In this document: positions 1 through 7,928 of the stretch, piece after piece
Layout of the letters: every line of letters begins with the position of its first letter
Numbering within the stretch: position 1 is the stretch's first letter
Assembly (NCBI RefSeq): GCF_000175215.2
Contig: NC_014817.1
Span: 1-64,000, forward strand
Source: Asticcacaulis excentricus CB 48
Lineage (GTDB): Bacteria; Pseudomonadota; Alphaproteobacteria; Caulobacterales; Caulobacteraceae
DNA length: 64,000 nt
Direction of reading: 5' to 3'
Position numbers and translations under genes: made by a program
Notes under the pieces: model-generated
The model's input: only the letters and a program-made list of their open reading frames with translations
Told to the model about the DNA's origin: nothing
Databases searched by the model: none

Positions 1-3
1 AAA

Positions 4-18
4 GAACAAAAAGCGAAC
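4..18. promoter_or_regulatory. LexA (SOS) box upstream of imuA
   Basis: GAAC at 4-7 and GAAC at 15-18 are separated by exactly seven bases. This direct repeat is the established LexA operator of Alphaproteobacteria (GTTC-N7-GTTC on the other strand). It lies about 35-50 bp upstream of the imuA start, as expected for DNA-damage control of the whole imuA-imuB-dnaE2 unit. The match is exact; LexA control is inferred from the family. Confidence 0.8.
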
Positions 19-53
19 ATAGTCTTTGGCGTTCAGAAAGGATGCTTGATGTC

Positions 54-794
54 ATGCCCGCTGCCAACCCCGCCGTCCTCAGCGCACTGCGAGACCGGAT
101 CGACCATATCGGCGGTCAAGGTGCGCCCAGACGCGCCGTTCTGCCCTTCGGCGTTCCCGACATCGACGCCCGCATTCCCAAAGGCGGGCTGGCCTTTGGG
201 GCCCTGCATGAGATCGCCGGTGGCGCCAATGGCGCGGTAGATGGGGCCGCCGCCATTGCCTTTGCCGCCGGGATCGCGGCGCGCTCCGGGGGGCGTGTTC
301 TCTGGGCCTATACGCAGCCTGATCTGTTTGCCCCGGCGCTCGCCCGCTCTGGCCTGACCGATGACAAGGTCGTCTTCTTTGAAGCCGGCGATGAGGCCGC
401 CGTGCTGGGCGCTTGTGAGGAAGCCCTGCGCCACGGCGGCCTCACCGCGGTCGTGGGCGAACTCGCCAACCTCTCCCGCGTCGCCTCGCAACGTCTTCTG
501 ATGGCGGCCGAGGGCACAGGGACGCTGGCCCTGATCGTGCGCCGCTGGCGCCGGCAGGTTGATGCCAAAGACTTTGGCCGCCCCACAGCCGCCTTTACCC
601 GCTGGCGCGTCACCGAACTGAACTCAGCGCCTTTGCCGGTGCGCGGCGTCGGACGGGCGCGCTGGATGCTCGAACTGATCCGGGCCCGCGGCGGCGAGTG
701 CCATGATTTCGAGGTCGAGGCGTGTGACGGGGAGGGGCGTATCCGCCTGTCCGGGGACGCCCAAATGCCAAACACCTTGCGGGCCGCATCTTAA
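54..794 (+). CDS. imuA: ImuA, RecA-like SOS mutagenesis accessory protein
   Basis: A RecA/SulA-related protein of about 246 residues that works with ImuB and DnaE2 in damage-induced translesion synthesis. It shows the family pattern of a degenerate RecA core: a PKGGLAFGALHEIAGG loop where a Walker A would be, an RVLWAY strand, and a late AFTRWRV...APLP segment. An upstream ATG at 42 would place the AAAGGA ribosome site against the start codon, so the in-frame ATG at 54, 11 nt after AAAGGA, is preferred. It is first gene of the cassette, directly behind an SOS box, and is followed within 14 nt by the next gene. Family membership is firm because imuB and dnaE2 follow. Confidence 0.88.
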   Translation: MPAANPAVLSALRDRIDHIGGQGAPRRAVLPFGVPDIDARIPKGGLAFGALHEIAGGANGAVDGAAAIAFAAGIAARSGGRVLWAYTQPDLFAPALARSGLTDDKVVFFEAGDEAAVLGACEEALRHGGLTAVVGELANLSRVASQRLLMAAEGTGTLALIVRRWRRQVDAKDFGRPTAAFTRWRVTELNSAPLPVRGVGRARWMLELIRARGGECHDFEVEACDGEGRIRLSGDAQMPNTLRAAS

Positions 795-807
795 GAGGAG
801 GGACACT

Positions 808-1065
808 ATGCAGTTGTTTGAGACACCGGATGAACATACCCGATTAGCCCTGTTCGATGGGGCGGCGGTCCTGCTCACGGTCGCCCGTCATGAGCGCGAT
901 TATATGGCGTGTGTGCAGAAGATCGGCCCCAAAGGCAGCGTCTATTACGATGTGGCCGGCTATAAATATCACGCCGATGGCTCGCCTCTGCCGCAATTGC
1001 CGCGCGCCCCCCAGATCCTTGACGTCGTTGATCTCTATCAAGCCGATTACGCAGATATCGCATGA
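808..1065 (+). CDS. Small unrecognised protein within the SOS mutasome operon
   Basis: An 85-residue acidic soluble protein with no signal peptide or membrane segment; I do not recognise the family. A strong AGAGGAGGG ribosome site sits 6-7 nt before the ATG, which is why this start was chosen over an upstream in-frame one inside imuA. Its stop overlaps the next start as ATGA, so the two are probably translationally coupled. Position between imuA and imuB implies LexA control and a possible role with the mutasome, but function is unknown. Textbook cassettes have imuA directly next to imuB. Confidence 0.75.
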   Translation: MQLFETPDEHTRLALFDGAAVLLTVARHERDYMACVQKIGPKGSVYYDVAGYKYHADGSPLPQLPRAPQILDVVDLYQADYADIA

Positions 1066-1580
1066 GTGAACTTGTCACCTGTGCGGGGAAGGTGGTGGCG
1101 CTGGCGCCCCTCGTCGCTATCGGGCCGGTACGCGAAAACGGCTTCTATGAAGACACCCATCTGGCGTTTCAGGTCCATATCCAGGGCCTGCCTCAGACCT
1201 TGTGGTTCCAGTCAGAGGACGGCACAGACGAAGAAAGGGCGGCGCTCAGAGACGCACATGCACAACTTGTGGCGGCCTGGCGGCGTTATCATCTTAAGGA
1301 AGGCGTATCGCCGGGCCTGTTTGACCTGCGCCATCTTCTGATCAGTCTTCAGGCCATCTCAGCCGTCAGTCCCCTCTACACGAAGAGGGTCGCTGTCGGT
1401 GGCTGGGGCGGGGTCGGGCGTCATCCGCCGATCTATGACATCCATGTTTCAGGCCTCAGCGCGCCCATTCGTCGCGCGGCCTCTGAGGCCGTGCCGCTGG
1501 ATGTCCTAACGGCTGAACGCGCCGCGCTTCTGGAAGCCTGGGCCGACTGGGTCGATCCTCTGGCGCGACAGGCGGTGTAG
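1062..1580 (+). CDS. Unrecognised 172-residue protein within the SOS mutasome operon
   Basis: A soluble protein with no recognised catalytic motif, signal or transmembrane segment. It begins with a beta-rich region (residues 1-50), followed by a helical middle rich in Arg and Trp around AAWRRYHLK, and a Gly-rich GGWGGVGRHPP stretch near residues 112-122. Its ATG overlaps the preceding stop (ATGA) and imuB begins 7 nt after its stop, so it is embedded in the imu operon rather than flanking it. I infer co-expression after DNA damage; its activity cannot be told from the sequence. Confidence 0.75.
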   Translation: MSELVTCAGKVVALAPLVAIGPVRENGFYEDTHLAFQVHIQGLPQTLWFQSEDGTDEERAALRDAHAQLVAAWRRYHLKEGVSPGLFDLRHLLISLQAISAVSPLYTKRVAVGGWGGVGRHPPIYDIHVSGLSAPIRRAASEAVPLDVLTAERAALLEAWADWVDPLARQAV

Positions 1581-1586
1581 GGTGTC

Positions 1587-3107
1587 ATGGCCCGCTGTCT
1601 CAGCCTCTATCTGCCATTCTGGGGGACGGATCGTCTGCGCCGAGCCGTGGGCCTCGACGCGCTGCCGCTTGAGCGAGCACTGGTTCTGCAGGGCAAGGTC
1701 GGCAGCCGGCGCCTCGTCACGGCGGTCGATGCGCTCGCCCATCAGCGTGGCGTGCGACCGGGCATGGCGGTGGCCAAGGCGCAGGTTCTGATCGACGGGC
1801 TTGAGGTGCGTGATGCCGAGATCGAGCGCGACGCCGAGGCGCTGGAGACGCTCGCCGTCTGGGCCTTACGGCTCTATTCGCCTGTGGTGGCCCCTGATCC
1901 GCCGGACGGTCTGATCCTCGATATCACCGGCGCGGCCCATCTCTATGGCGGAGAGGCCGCTCTGGTCTCCGATATGCTACGTCGTCTTGAGGCCCTTCAT
2001 ATCACGGCCTACGCCGCCGTTGCCGACAGCTGGGGTGCGGCCCATGCCTTGGTGCGCTTTGCGGGCAAGTCCTCGCTGATCATCGCCCAGGGCAAGTCCA
2101 CCGAGGCGATCTTGCCCCTGCCGGTCGCGGCGCTTCGCTTGCCGGCTGAGACCGTCGAGGAGCTGCGCCTTATCGGTATCGACACCATCGGCGAACTGGC
2201 AGCCAAGCCGCGCGCCCCGCTGGCACTGCGCTACGGACCCGACCTGTGGCGGCGTGTCGATATGGCGTTCGGCCGACTGGCCGAGCCCATTGAGCCCGTC
2301 CATGTCCCCGAACTGATTTCGGTCGAACGCGCTTTCTTTGAGCCCATCGGCGCACCCGACACGCTCGAAAAATATACCCGCCGCCTGACGCAAGACCTGT
2401 GCCTGAAACTGGAAGAGGCAGGGCTTGGGGCGCGACGGCTTGATCTGCATTTTGTGCGCGTCGATAGCCGTATCGAGACGATCTCCATCGGCACCGCCAA
2501 ACCGGTGCGTGACGTTAAGCGCCTTTCGAAGCTGCTGGTCGATAAGATCGAAACCGTTGAGCCGGGCTTCGGTATCGACAAAATGACCCTGTCAGCCCCT
2601 CTGGTCGAGCCGTTGTCGTTCACCCAGGTCGCCACGCGCTTTGCCGCGCCCGCGCGCCCGGATGTCGAAGACCTGTGGGACACGCTCAGCAATCGCTATG
2701 GCGAGGGACGGCTTTACCGGGCGGTGGAGGTGGCGAGCGATATCCCGGAGCGCTCGGTCCGACGGATGGCCCCATCGGCGCAAGGTGTCGGCGCCTCACG
2801 CAATGCCCGTTATCGCCGCCCGGCGCGCCTTTATCGTCCTGAACCGGTGCAGGCTTTGGCTGCCTTACCCGACCATCCACCCCGCGCCTTTACCTGGCGC
2901 GGTCAGCGCTACAGCGTCGTCTGTGCCGATGGTCCGGAACGGGTCAAAGGCGAATGGTGGGTCAGCGAGGCCGAAACCGGTAAGGTGCGCGACTACTATA
3001 TCCTCGAAGCGGCCACCGGCGAGCGCTTCTGGGTCTTCCGGGCCGGGGATGGCGAGCACAGCGGTACCGGGTCTCTCAACTGGTATCTGCACGGGAAGTT
3101 CGACTGA
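1587..3107 (+). CDS. imuB: ImuB, catalytically dead Y-family polymerase-like protein
   Basis: A 506-residue Y-family polymerase homologue that in Caulobacter and mycobacteria bridges DnaE2 to the beta clamp and ImuA rather than polymerising. The N-terminus reads SLYLPFWGTDRL where active Y-polymerases have an acidic DMDAFF-type motif, consistent with the known loss of catalytic residues in ImuB. The thumb and little-finger regions follow (about residues 170-350), with a Pro/Arg-rich tail. The last base of its TGA is the first base of the dnaE2 ATG, indicating translational coupling. Confidence 0.92.
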   Translation: MARCLSLYLPFWGTDRLRRAVGLDALPLERALVLQGKVGSRRLVTAVDALAHQRGVRPGMAVAKAQVLIDGLEVRDAEIERDAEALETLAVWALRLYSPVVAPDPPDGLILDITGAAHLYGGEAALVSDMLRRLEALHITAYAAVADSWGAAHALVRFAGKSSLIIAQGKSTEAILPLPVAALRLPAETVEELRLIGIDTIGELAAKPRAPLALRYGPDLWRRVDMAFGRLAEPIEPVHVPELISVERAFFEPIGAPDTLEKYTRRLTQDLCLKLEEAGLGARRLDLHFVRVDSRIETISIGTAKPVRDVKRLSKLLVDKIETVEPGFGIDKMTLSAPLVEPLSFTQVATRFAAPARPDVEDLWDTLSNRYGEGRLYRAVEVASDIPERSVRRMAPSAQGVGASRNARYRRPARLYRPEPVQALAALPDHPPRAFTWRGQRYSVVCADGPERVKGEWWVSEAETGKVRDYYILEAATGERFWVFRAGDGEHSGTGSLNWYLHGKFD

Positions 3108-6100
3108 TGCCGCCACCTTACGTCGAGCTTCAGTGCGCGTCCTACTTCTCCTTCCTGCAGGGCTGTTCATCCCCCGATGAGCTGTTCGTGCGGGCGCAGG
3201 CACTGGGTCTGGAAGCGCTCGCCATCGCCGATCGCAACACGCTTGCGGGCATGGTGCGCGCCCATGTGGCCGCCAAAGCCACGGGGGTACGCCTGATCGT
3301 CGGATGTCACCTCGATCTGACCGATGGGGCGTCGCTTCTGGTCTATCCCACCGACCGGACGGCCTATGCGCGGCTGTCGCGGCTTTTGACGGTGGGCAAG
3401 GCACGGGGCGGGAAGGGCCGGTGCGACCTCACTTGGCAGGATGTCGAGGACTTCAACGCAGGTCTGATCGGCATTTTCATCCCGGAAGAGGCCGACGAGG
3501 TCTGCGCCCAGCGTCTGCGGCGCTTCAAAACCATCTTTGCGGAGCGCGCCCATATGGCGCTGACGCTGCGCCGCCGGCAGGGGGACCATCTGCGCCTGCA
3601 TGACCTGTCGAACCTGGCGGCCAGGGTGCGCGTGCCCACCGTCATTACCAACGATGTCCTCTATCATGTCCATGAGCGCGACCAGTTGCACGATGTGGTC
3701 ACCTGCATCCGGCACAACTGCACCATCGACACGATGGGTGATCTGCGCCACTGCTACGCCGATCGCTATCTGAAGACGCCGGAGGAAATGTATCGGCTGT
3801 TTCCAGGCTATGAGGGCGCCTTAAGGCGCAGCGCCGAGATCGCCGAACAGTGCCGCTTCAGCCTCGACGAGCTGAAATACCAGTACCCGGAAGAGAAGCT
3901 GTTGCCGGGGCTATCGGCCATCGACGCTCTTAAAAAGCTGACCTGGGAAGGGGCGAAGCGGCGCTACCCGGAAGGGGTGCCGCAAAAGGTCATCGACTTG
4001 CTGCGTCATGAACTGACCCTGATTGAGAAGCTCAACTACGCGCCCTATTTTCTGACGGTCAACGCCATCGTCAACTTCGCCCGCTCGCAGGATATCCTCT
4101 GTCAGGGGCGGGGTTCTGCCGCCAATAGCTGCGTCTGTTTTGTGCTAGGGATCACCAGCGTTGATCCCGACCGCAATGATCTTCTGTTCGAGCGCTTCAT
4201 CTCCGAAGAGCGGGGCGAACCACCGGATATTGATGTGGACTTCGAGCACCAGCGCCGCGAGGAGGTGCTGCAATGGGTCTATGAGACCTATGGCCGCTCG
4301 CACGCCGCGCTGACCGCCGTCGTCACGCGGTTCCGCACGCGCGGGGCCATCCGGGCGGTCCTCAAAGTGATGGGCTATCCCGAAGACACGATCAAGCTGA
4401 TCTCCAAACAGGTGACCCACTGGCACCGGGGCGGCATGACTCTGGCCGAGGCTGAAGGCTTAGGGCTCAATCTCAATGATCGGCGTCTGAAGCTCGCCAT
4501 CGACCTGCACCTGTTGCTGATGAACGTGCCGCGGCATTTGAGCCAGCATCCGGGTGGCTTTGTTCTCACTCATGACCGACTCGATGAACTGGTACCGATC
4601 GAGCCCGCGCGCATGAAGGCCCGACAGGTCATCGAATGGGACAAGGACGATATCGATGTGCTCGCCTTCATGAAGGTCGATTGTCTGGGGCTTGGCATGA
4701 TGTCGTGCATGAAGCGCTCGCTCGACCTGCTGGCGGAGGTCAAGGGCATAGAGCTTGATCTCGCCACCATCCCGGCCGAGGACCCGCGCACCTATGCCAT
4801 GATCCGCAAGGCTGACACGGTCGGTGTCTTCCAGATTGAAAGCCGTGCCCAGCAGGCCATGCTGCCGCGCACCAAGCCCCGGACCTTCTATGATCTGGTG
4901 GTGCAGGTCGCCATCGTCCGGCCCGGTCCCATTCAGGGCGGCATGGTCCATCCCTACCTGCGACGCCGTGAGGGCACAGAGGAAGTCACCTATCCGTCAA
5001 AAGAACTGGAGGCCATTCTCTCGAAAACCCTGGGCGTGCCTTTGTTTCAGGAGCAGGCCATGTCGGTCGTCATCAAGGCGGCCGGCTTCTCGCCCGGGCG
5101 TGCCGACATGGTCCGCCGCGCCATGGCCACCTTCAAACACACCGGCGGCGTCTCGAAATTCCATGACGAGATCGTGCAGGGGATGCTCAAAAACGGCTAC
5201 ACGCAAGACTATGCCGAGCAGATCTTCAGCCAGCTGGAAGGGTTTGGCTCCTATGGGTTTCCGGAGTCGCACGCCTATTCCTTCGCCCTGATCGCCTATG
5301 CCTCCTCCTGGATGAAATGCCATCACCCGGATGTCTTCTGTGCCGCGCTCCTGAACTCGCAGCCCATGGGCTTCTATGCCCCGGCGCAACTGGTGCGCAA
5401 CGCTCAGGAACACGGCGTGGAGGTCCGCCCGGTTTGCGTCAATGCCTCGCACTGGGACTGCACGCTGGAAGAGACAAACCGACCGGGGCGATACGCCGTG
5501 AGATTGGGCTTCCGGCTCGTCAAAGGGCTCAAGAGCGCGGACATCGCTAAACTGATCCTGCATCGCGGGGATTACCCCTTCACATCCATCTCTGATCTGT
5601 GGAAGCGGGCGCGCACGCCGGTGGCTACGCTGCGACAACTGGCCAAGGCCGATGCCTTCTCTCCCGCCCTGGGTCTGAACCGACGGGACGCCCTGTTTGC
5701 TATCCGGGCCCTGCGCGATGATCCGTTACCTCTGTTCGATCATCTGGAGGCGATTGCAGGGGGGACACATGAAATGCCCGAGCCACAAGTAAGCCTTAAA
5801 CCCATGACGGCCGGGGCCGTAGTGGTCGAGGACTATAATCACCTGGGCCTGACACTGGGGACGCATCCGGTATCGTTCCTGCGCGAAGAGTTGCGCCAGC
5901 GCGGCCTGATGCCCTGCGCGGACGCCATGGCCTCAAAAGATGGGCGTAACGTCAGCGTGGCGGGCATGGTGCTCGTCCGCCAGAAGCCGGGCTCCGCCAA
6001 TGGCGTGATGTTCATGACGCTGGAGGATGAGACCCGCGACGCCAATGTGGTGGTTTGGGAGAAGGTCGCTACCGCCCACAAGGCCGCCGTCTATGGCTCG

Positions 6101-6334
6101 TCGTTTGTGGCCATCAACGGCTACATCCAGCGCGAAGGCGAGGTGGTGCACCTGATCGCGCGCTCCATCTTCGATCTCTCGCCGCTGCTGGCCAGTATCG
6201 GTGAACGCGACACGCCGCTTAGTGTACCTCGTATGCCCGGCGATGAGTTCCGCAATGGTGGGCCCGGACAGGACGCGCGGGTGGCCAGAGCGCAGGGCGG
6301 CGGTTGGGTGCAGAAGAGTAGAGATTTTAGGTGA
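3107..6334 (+). CDS. dnaE2: DnaE2, error-prone DNA polymerase III alpha-type subunit
   Basis: A 1075-residue C-family polymerase, the catalytic subunit of the damage-inducible mutasome. It has an N-terminal PHP domain (residues 4-200) starting ELQCASYFSFLQG, without the full set of metal-binding histidines of DnaE1, as is usual in DnaE2. The catalytic palm motif PDIDVDF lies around residues 373-379, and a C-terminal OB-fold (about 930-1030) is present. Length matches DnaE2 rather than the roughly 1150-residue replicative DnaE1. It is the last gene of the SOS cassette. The downstream region holds unrelated broken DNA. Confidence 0.95.
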   Translation: MPPPYVELQCASYFSFLQGCSSPDELFVRAQALGLEALAIADRNTLAGMVRAHVAAKATGVRLIVGCHLDLTDGASLLVYPTDRTAYARLSRLLTVGKARGGKGRCDLTWQDVEDFNAGLIGIFIPEEADEVCAQRLRRFKTIFAERAHMALTLRRRQGDHLRLHDLSNLAARVRVPTVITNDVLYHVHERDQLHDVVTCIRHNCTIDTMGDLRHCYADRYLKTPEEMYRLFPGYEGALRRSAEIAEQCRFSLDELKYQYPEEKLLPGLSAIDALKKLTWEGAKRRYPEGVPQKVIDLLRHELTLIEKLNYAPYFLTVNAIVNFARSQDILCQGRGSAANSCVCFVLGITSVDPDRNDLLFERFISEERGEPPDIDVDFEHQRREEVLQWVYETYGRSHAALTAVVTRFRTRGAIRAVLKVMGYPEDTIKLISKQVTHWHRGGMTLAEAEGLGLNLNDRRLKLAIDLHLLLMNVPRHLSQHPGGFVLTHDRLDELVPIEPARMKARQVIEWDKDDIDVLAFMKVDCLGLGMMSCMKRSLDLLAEVKGIELDLATIPAEDPRTYAMIRKADTVGVFQIESRAQQAMLPRTKPRTFYDLVVQVAIVRPGPIQGGMVHPYLRRREGTEEVTYPSKELEAILSKTLGVPLFQEQAMSVVIKAAGFSPGRADMVRRAMATFKHTGGVSKFHDEIVQGMLKNGYTQDYAEQIFSQLEGFGSYGFPESHAYSFALIAYASSWMKCHHPDVFCAALLNSQPMGFYAPAQLVRNAQEHGVEVRPVCVNASHWDCTLEETNRPGRYAVRLGFRLVKGLKSADIAKLILHRGDYPFTSISDLWKRARTPVATLRQLAKADAFSPALGLNRRDALFAIRALRDDPLPLFDHLEAIAGGTHEMPEPQVSLKPMTAGAVVVEDYNHLGLTLGTHPVSFLREELRQRGLMPCADAMASKDGRNVSVAGMVLVRQKPGSANGVMFMTLEDETRDANVVVWEKVATAHKAAVYGSSFVAINGYIQREGEVVHLIARSIFDLSPLLASIGERDTPLSVPRMPGDEFRNGGPGQDARVARAQGGGWVQKSRDFR

Positions 6335-6359
6335 GGGGGACCCGTTTTGGCCCAAAACA

Positions 6360-7474
6360 GTCATAGGAATAAGTCCGTCTTTGCCTAACGAAGTCGATAT
6401 TGCCGCCATTTCCGGCTGGGAGACGACGGCCATCGAAAACCATTCCGGTATTGTCGATAATCTGCGCTACTTCAAATCGCCGCCCGATCTTCTGCGCAAC
6501 AGCCTGCTGCCGGTCCGGCCGATCGCCAAACAGCGTCGTCTGGTCTATGCGGCGGGTGAAGCGGCCGAACTCGACATCTACCTGCTCAATGATACCGATG
6601 TGCAAATCAGGAGCGAAATGACCTGAGCCTGATCGCGCCGGACGGGACGACGACCGAAATCGCTCGGTATGCCGCGCCGACGCATGTGAAGGATCAGTTC
6701 CGTTACCTGCTGGCGGAGAAGGTGCTGACGCCTGCACTGACGAAGCCGGGCATAAACAAGGTTCAGATTGAGCTGAAAGGCTACCCGTCTTTTGTGCGCG
6801 ACCTGTGGGTGGTGGACGTTGCCTCAGGGCTGAAAAAGCCGGTGAAGCTGGCCGTATCGGGTGTGGCCAAATCCTTCCGTGATCAGTTGACGGCTATCCC
6901 CGGCCTGACGCTTGAAGACTTCAAGGCCGGCGGGAAATACGATGCCATCATCGCTTCGGGCCTCAAAGCCCAGCCCAAGGCCGGCGAAAAGCCCAAGCTT
7001 ATTCTGGGCGATCTACCGGCGGAGGTGCTGGCGGCGGTAAAGGCGGGGACGCCACTGCTGGCCTATGTGCCGGAAGACGGTCTGGCCGAAGGGGTGGCGA
7101 TGCAGTTGTCGGGGCTGGGCCTGTTCACCTATGCCGGTCAGGTGGGCAATCTGCGCGCGCCGTGGATGGGTAACTGGAACTATCTGCGCGCCCATCCGAT
7201 CTTCGACGGTCTGCCGGTCGATCAGGCCACCAGCGTCTGGCATCAGGTCGAGGGCCAGCCGTCCAATGGTCTGTTGATAGACGGGCCGGTGATCGGTCCC
7301 GACGGCATCGAGGTCATCGCCGCCTACAGCCGCGACCACGACCGCCACAACGGCGCGGCGACCTTTACGGTGCGCAAGGACGGGATGAAGGTGCTGGTCC
7401 ACCGATTACCCGATATGGTGGCACCACTTCAGCGACGCTTCCTGATCAATGCGATCGGCTGGTTGGCAGAATAG
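6360..7474 (+). pseudogene. C-terminal remnant of a GH2-like glycoside hydrolase, frameshifted
   Basis: About 370 codons resemble the C-terminal half of family-2-type glycosidases: ENHSGIVDNLRYFKSP, then LLPVRPIAKQRRLVY, then a beta-sandwich and a late domain. The reading frame breaks near 6600-6626, where the first frame meets TGA and similarity resumes at once one frame over (NDLSLIAPDGTTTE). The catalytic TIM barrel is missing, and the sequence starts directly after dnaE2, so both truncation and a frameshift argue for a dead gene. The open stretch 6686-7474 could still encode a 262-residue fragment. GH2 assignment is from recall of the family pattern and is moderate. Confidence 0.6.
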
Positions 7475-7529
7475 TTTGAAGCCAAAACATTTGATTGATT
7501 ACTCAAAAAGGTCGTTGCACCGATCCACA

Positions 7530-7553
7530 GGCGGCGAGAAGGAACTCGCCGCC
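7530..7553. terminator. Strong GC-rich hairpin after the glycosidase remnant
   Basis: GGCGGCGAG and CTCGCCGCC form a perfect 9-bp stem around a 6-nt loop. No T-tract follows, so it is either a factor-dependent terminator-like structure or an intergenic repeat. The rest of 7475-7928 shows no convincing gene. Confidence 0.4.
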
Positions 7554-7928
7554 ACCATCTGATGGCTGCGATAAGGCCAGTCTCTGAGCACTATATTTAT
7601 TCAGATAAAAGAATACGATTTGCCCCCATGGATGGTGACCTGTCCTGCCCTGTCGCCTGAGCCGGGGGCGATACGGAATTCATCCAGTGTCTGGCCTTTT
7701 GGCGGAACTATGGGCCTCGCCAATTTGCGCGGATAAAAAACGCCAAAAGTTCTGTAGTGCATTGTTTCTATTGGTGTAAAAAGATGCGGGCACCCTCCGG
7801 TTTGGAAGATGCCCGCCGAGGCCGATACCTGGAGAGGGGGAATAGATAACGACCTCTTCCCAATCTGGTTTAACGACGGATTGCAGGTTTTGCTTTTTTG
7901 AGCCAAAACCCGCTCACAATCCCTAAAC

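Noticed and set aside
7601..7906. 101-codon reverse frame between glycosidase remnant and receptor
   Set aside because: No recognisable domain, no convincing ribosome site, and composition unlike the neighbouring genes.
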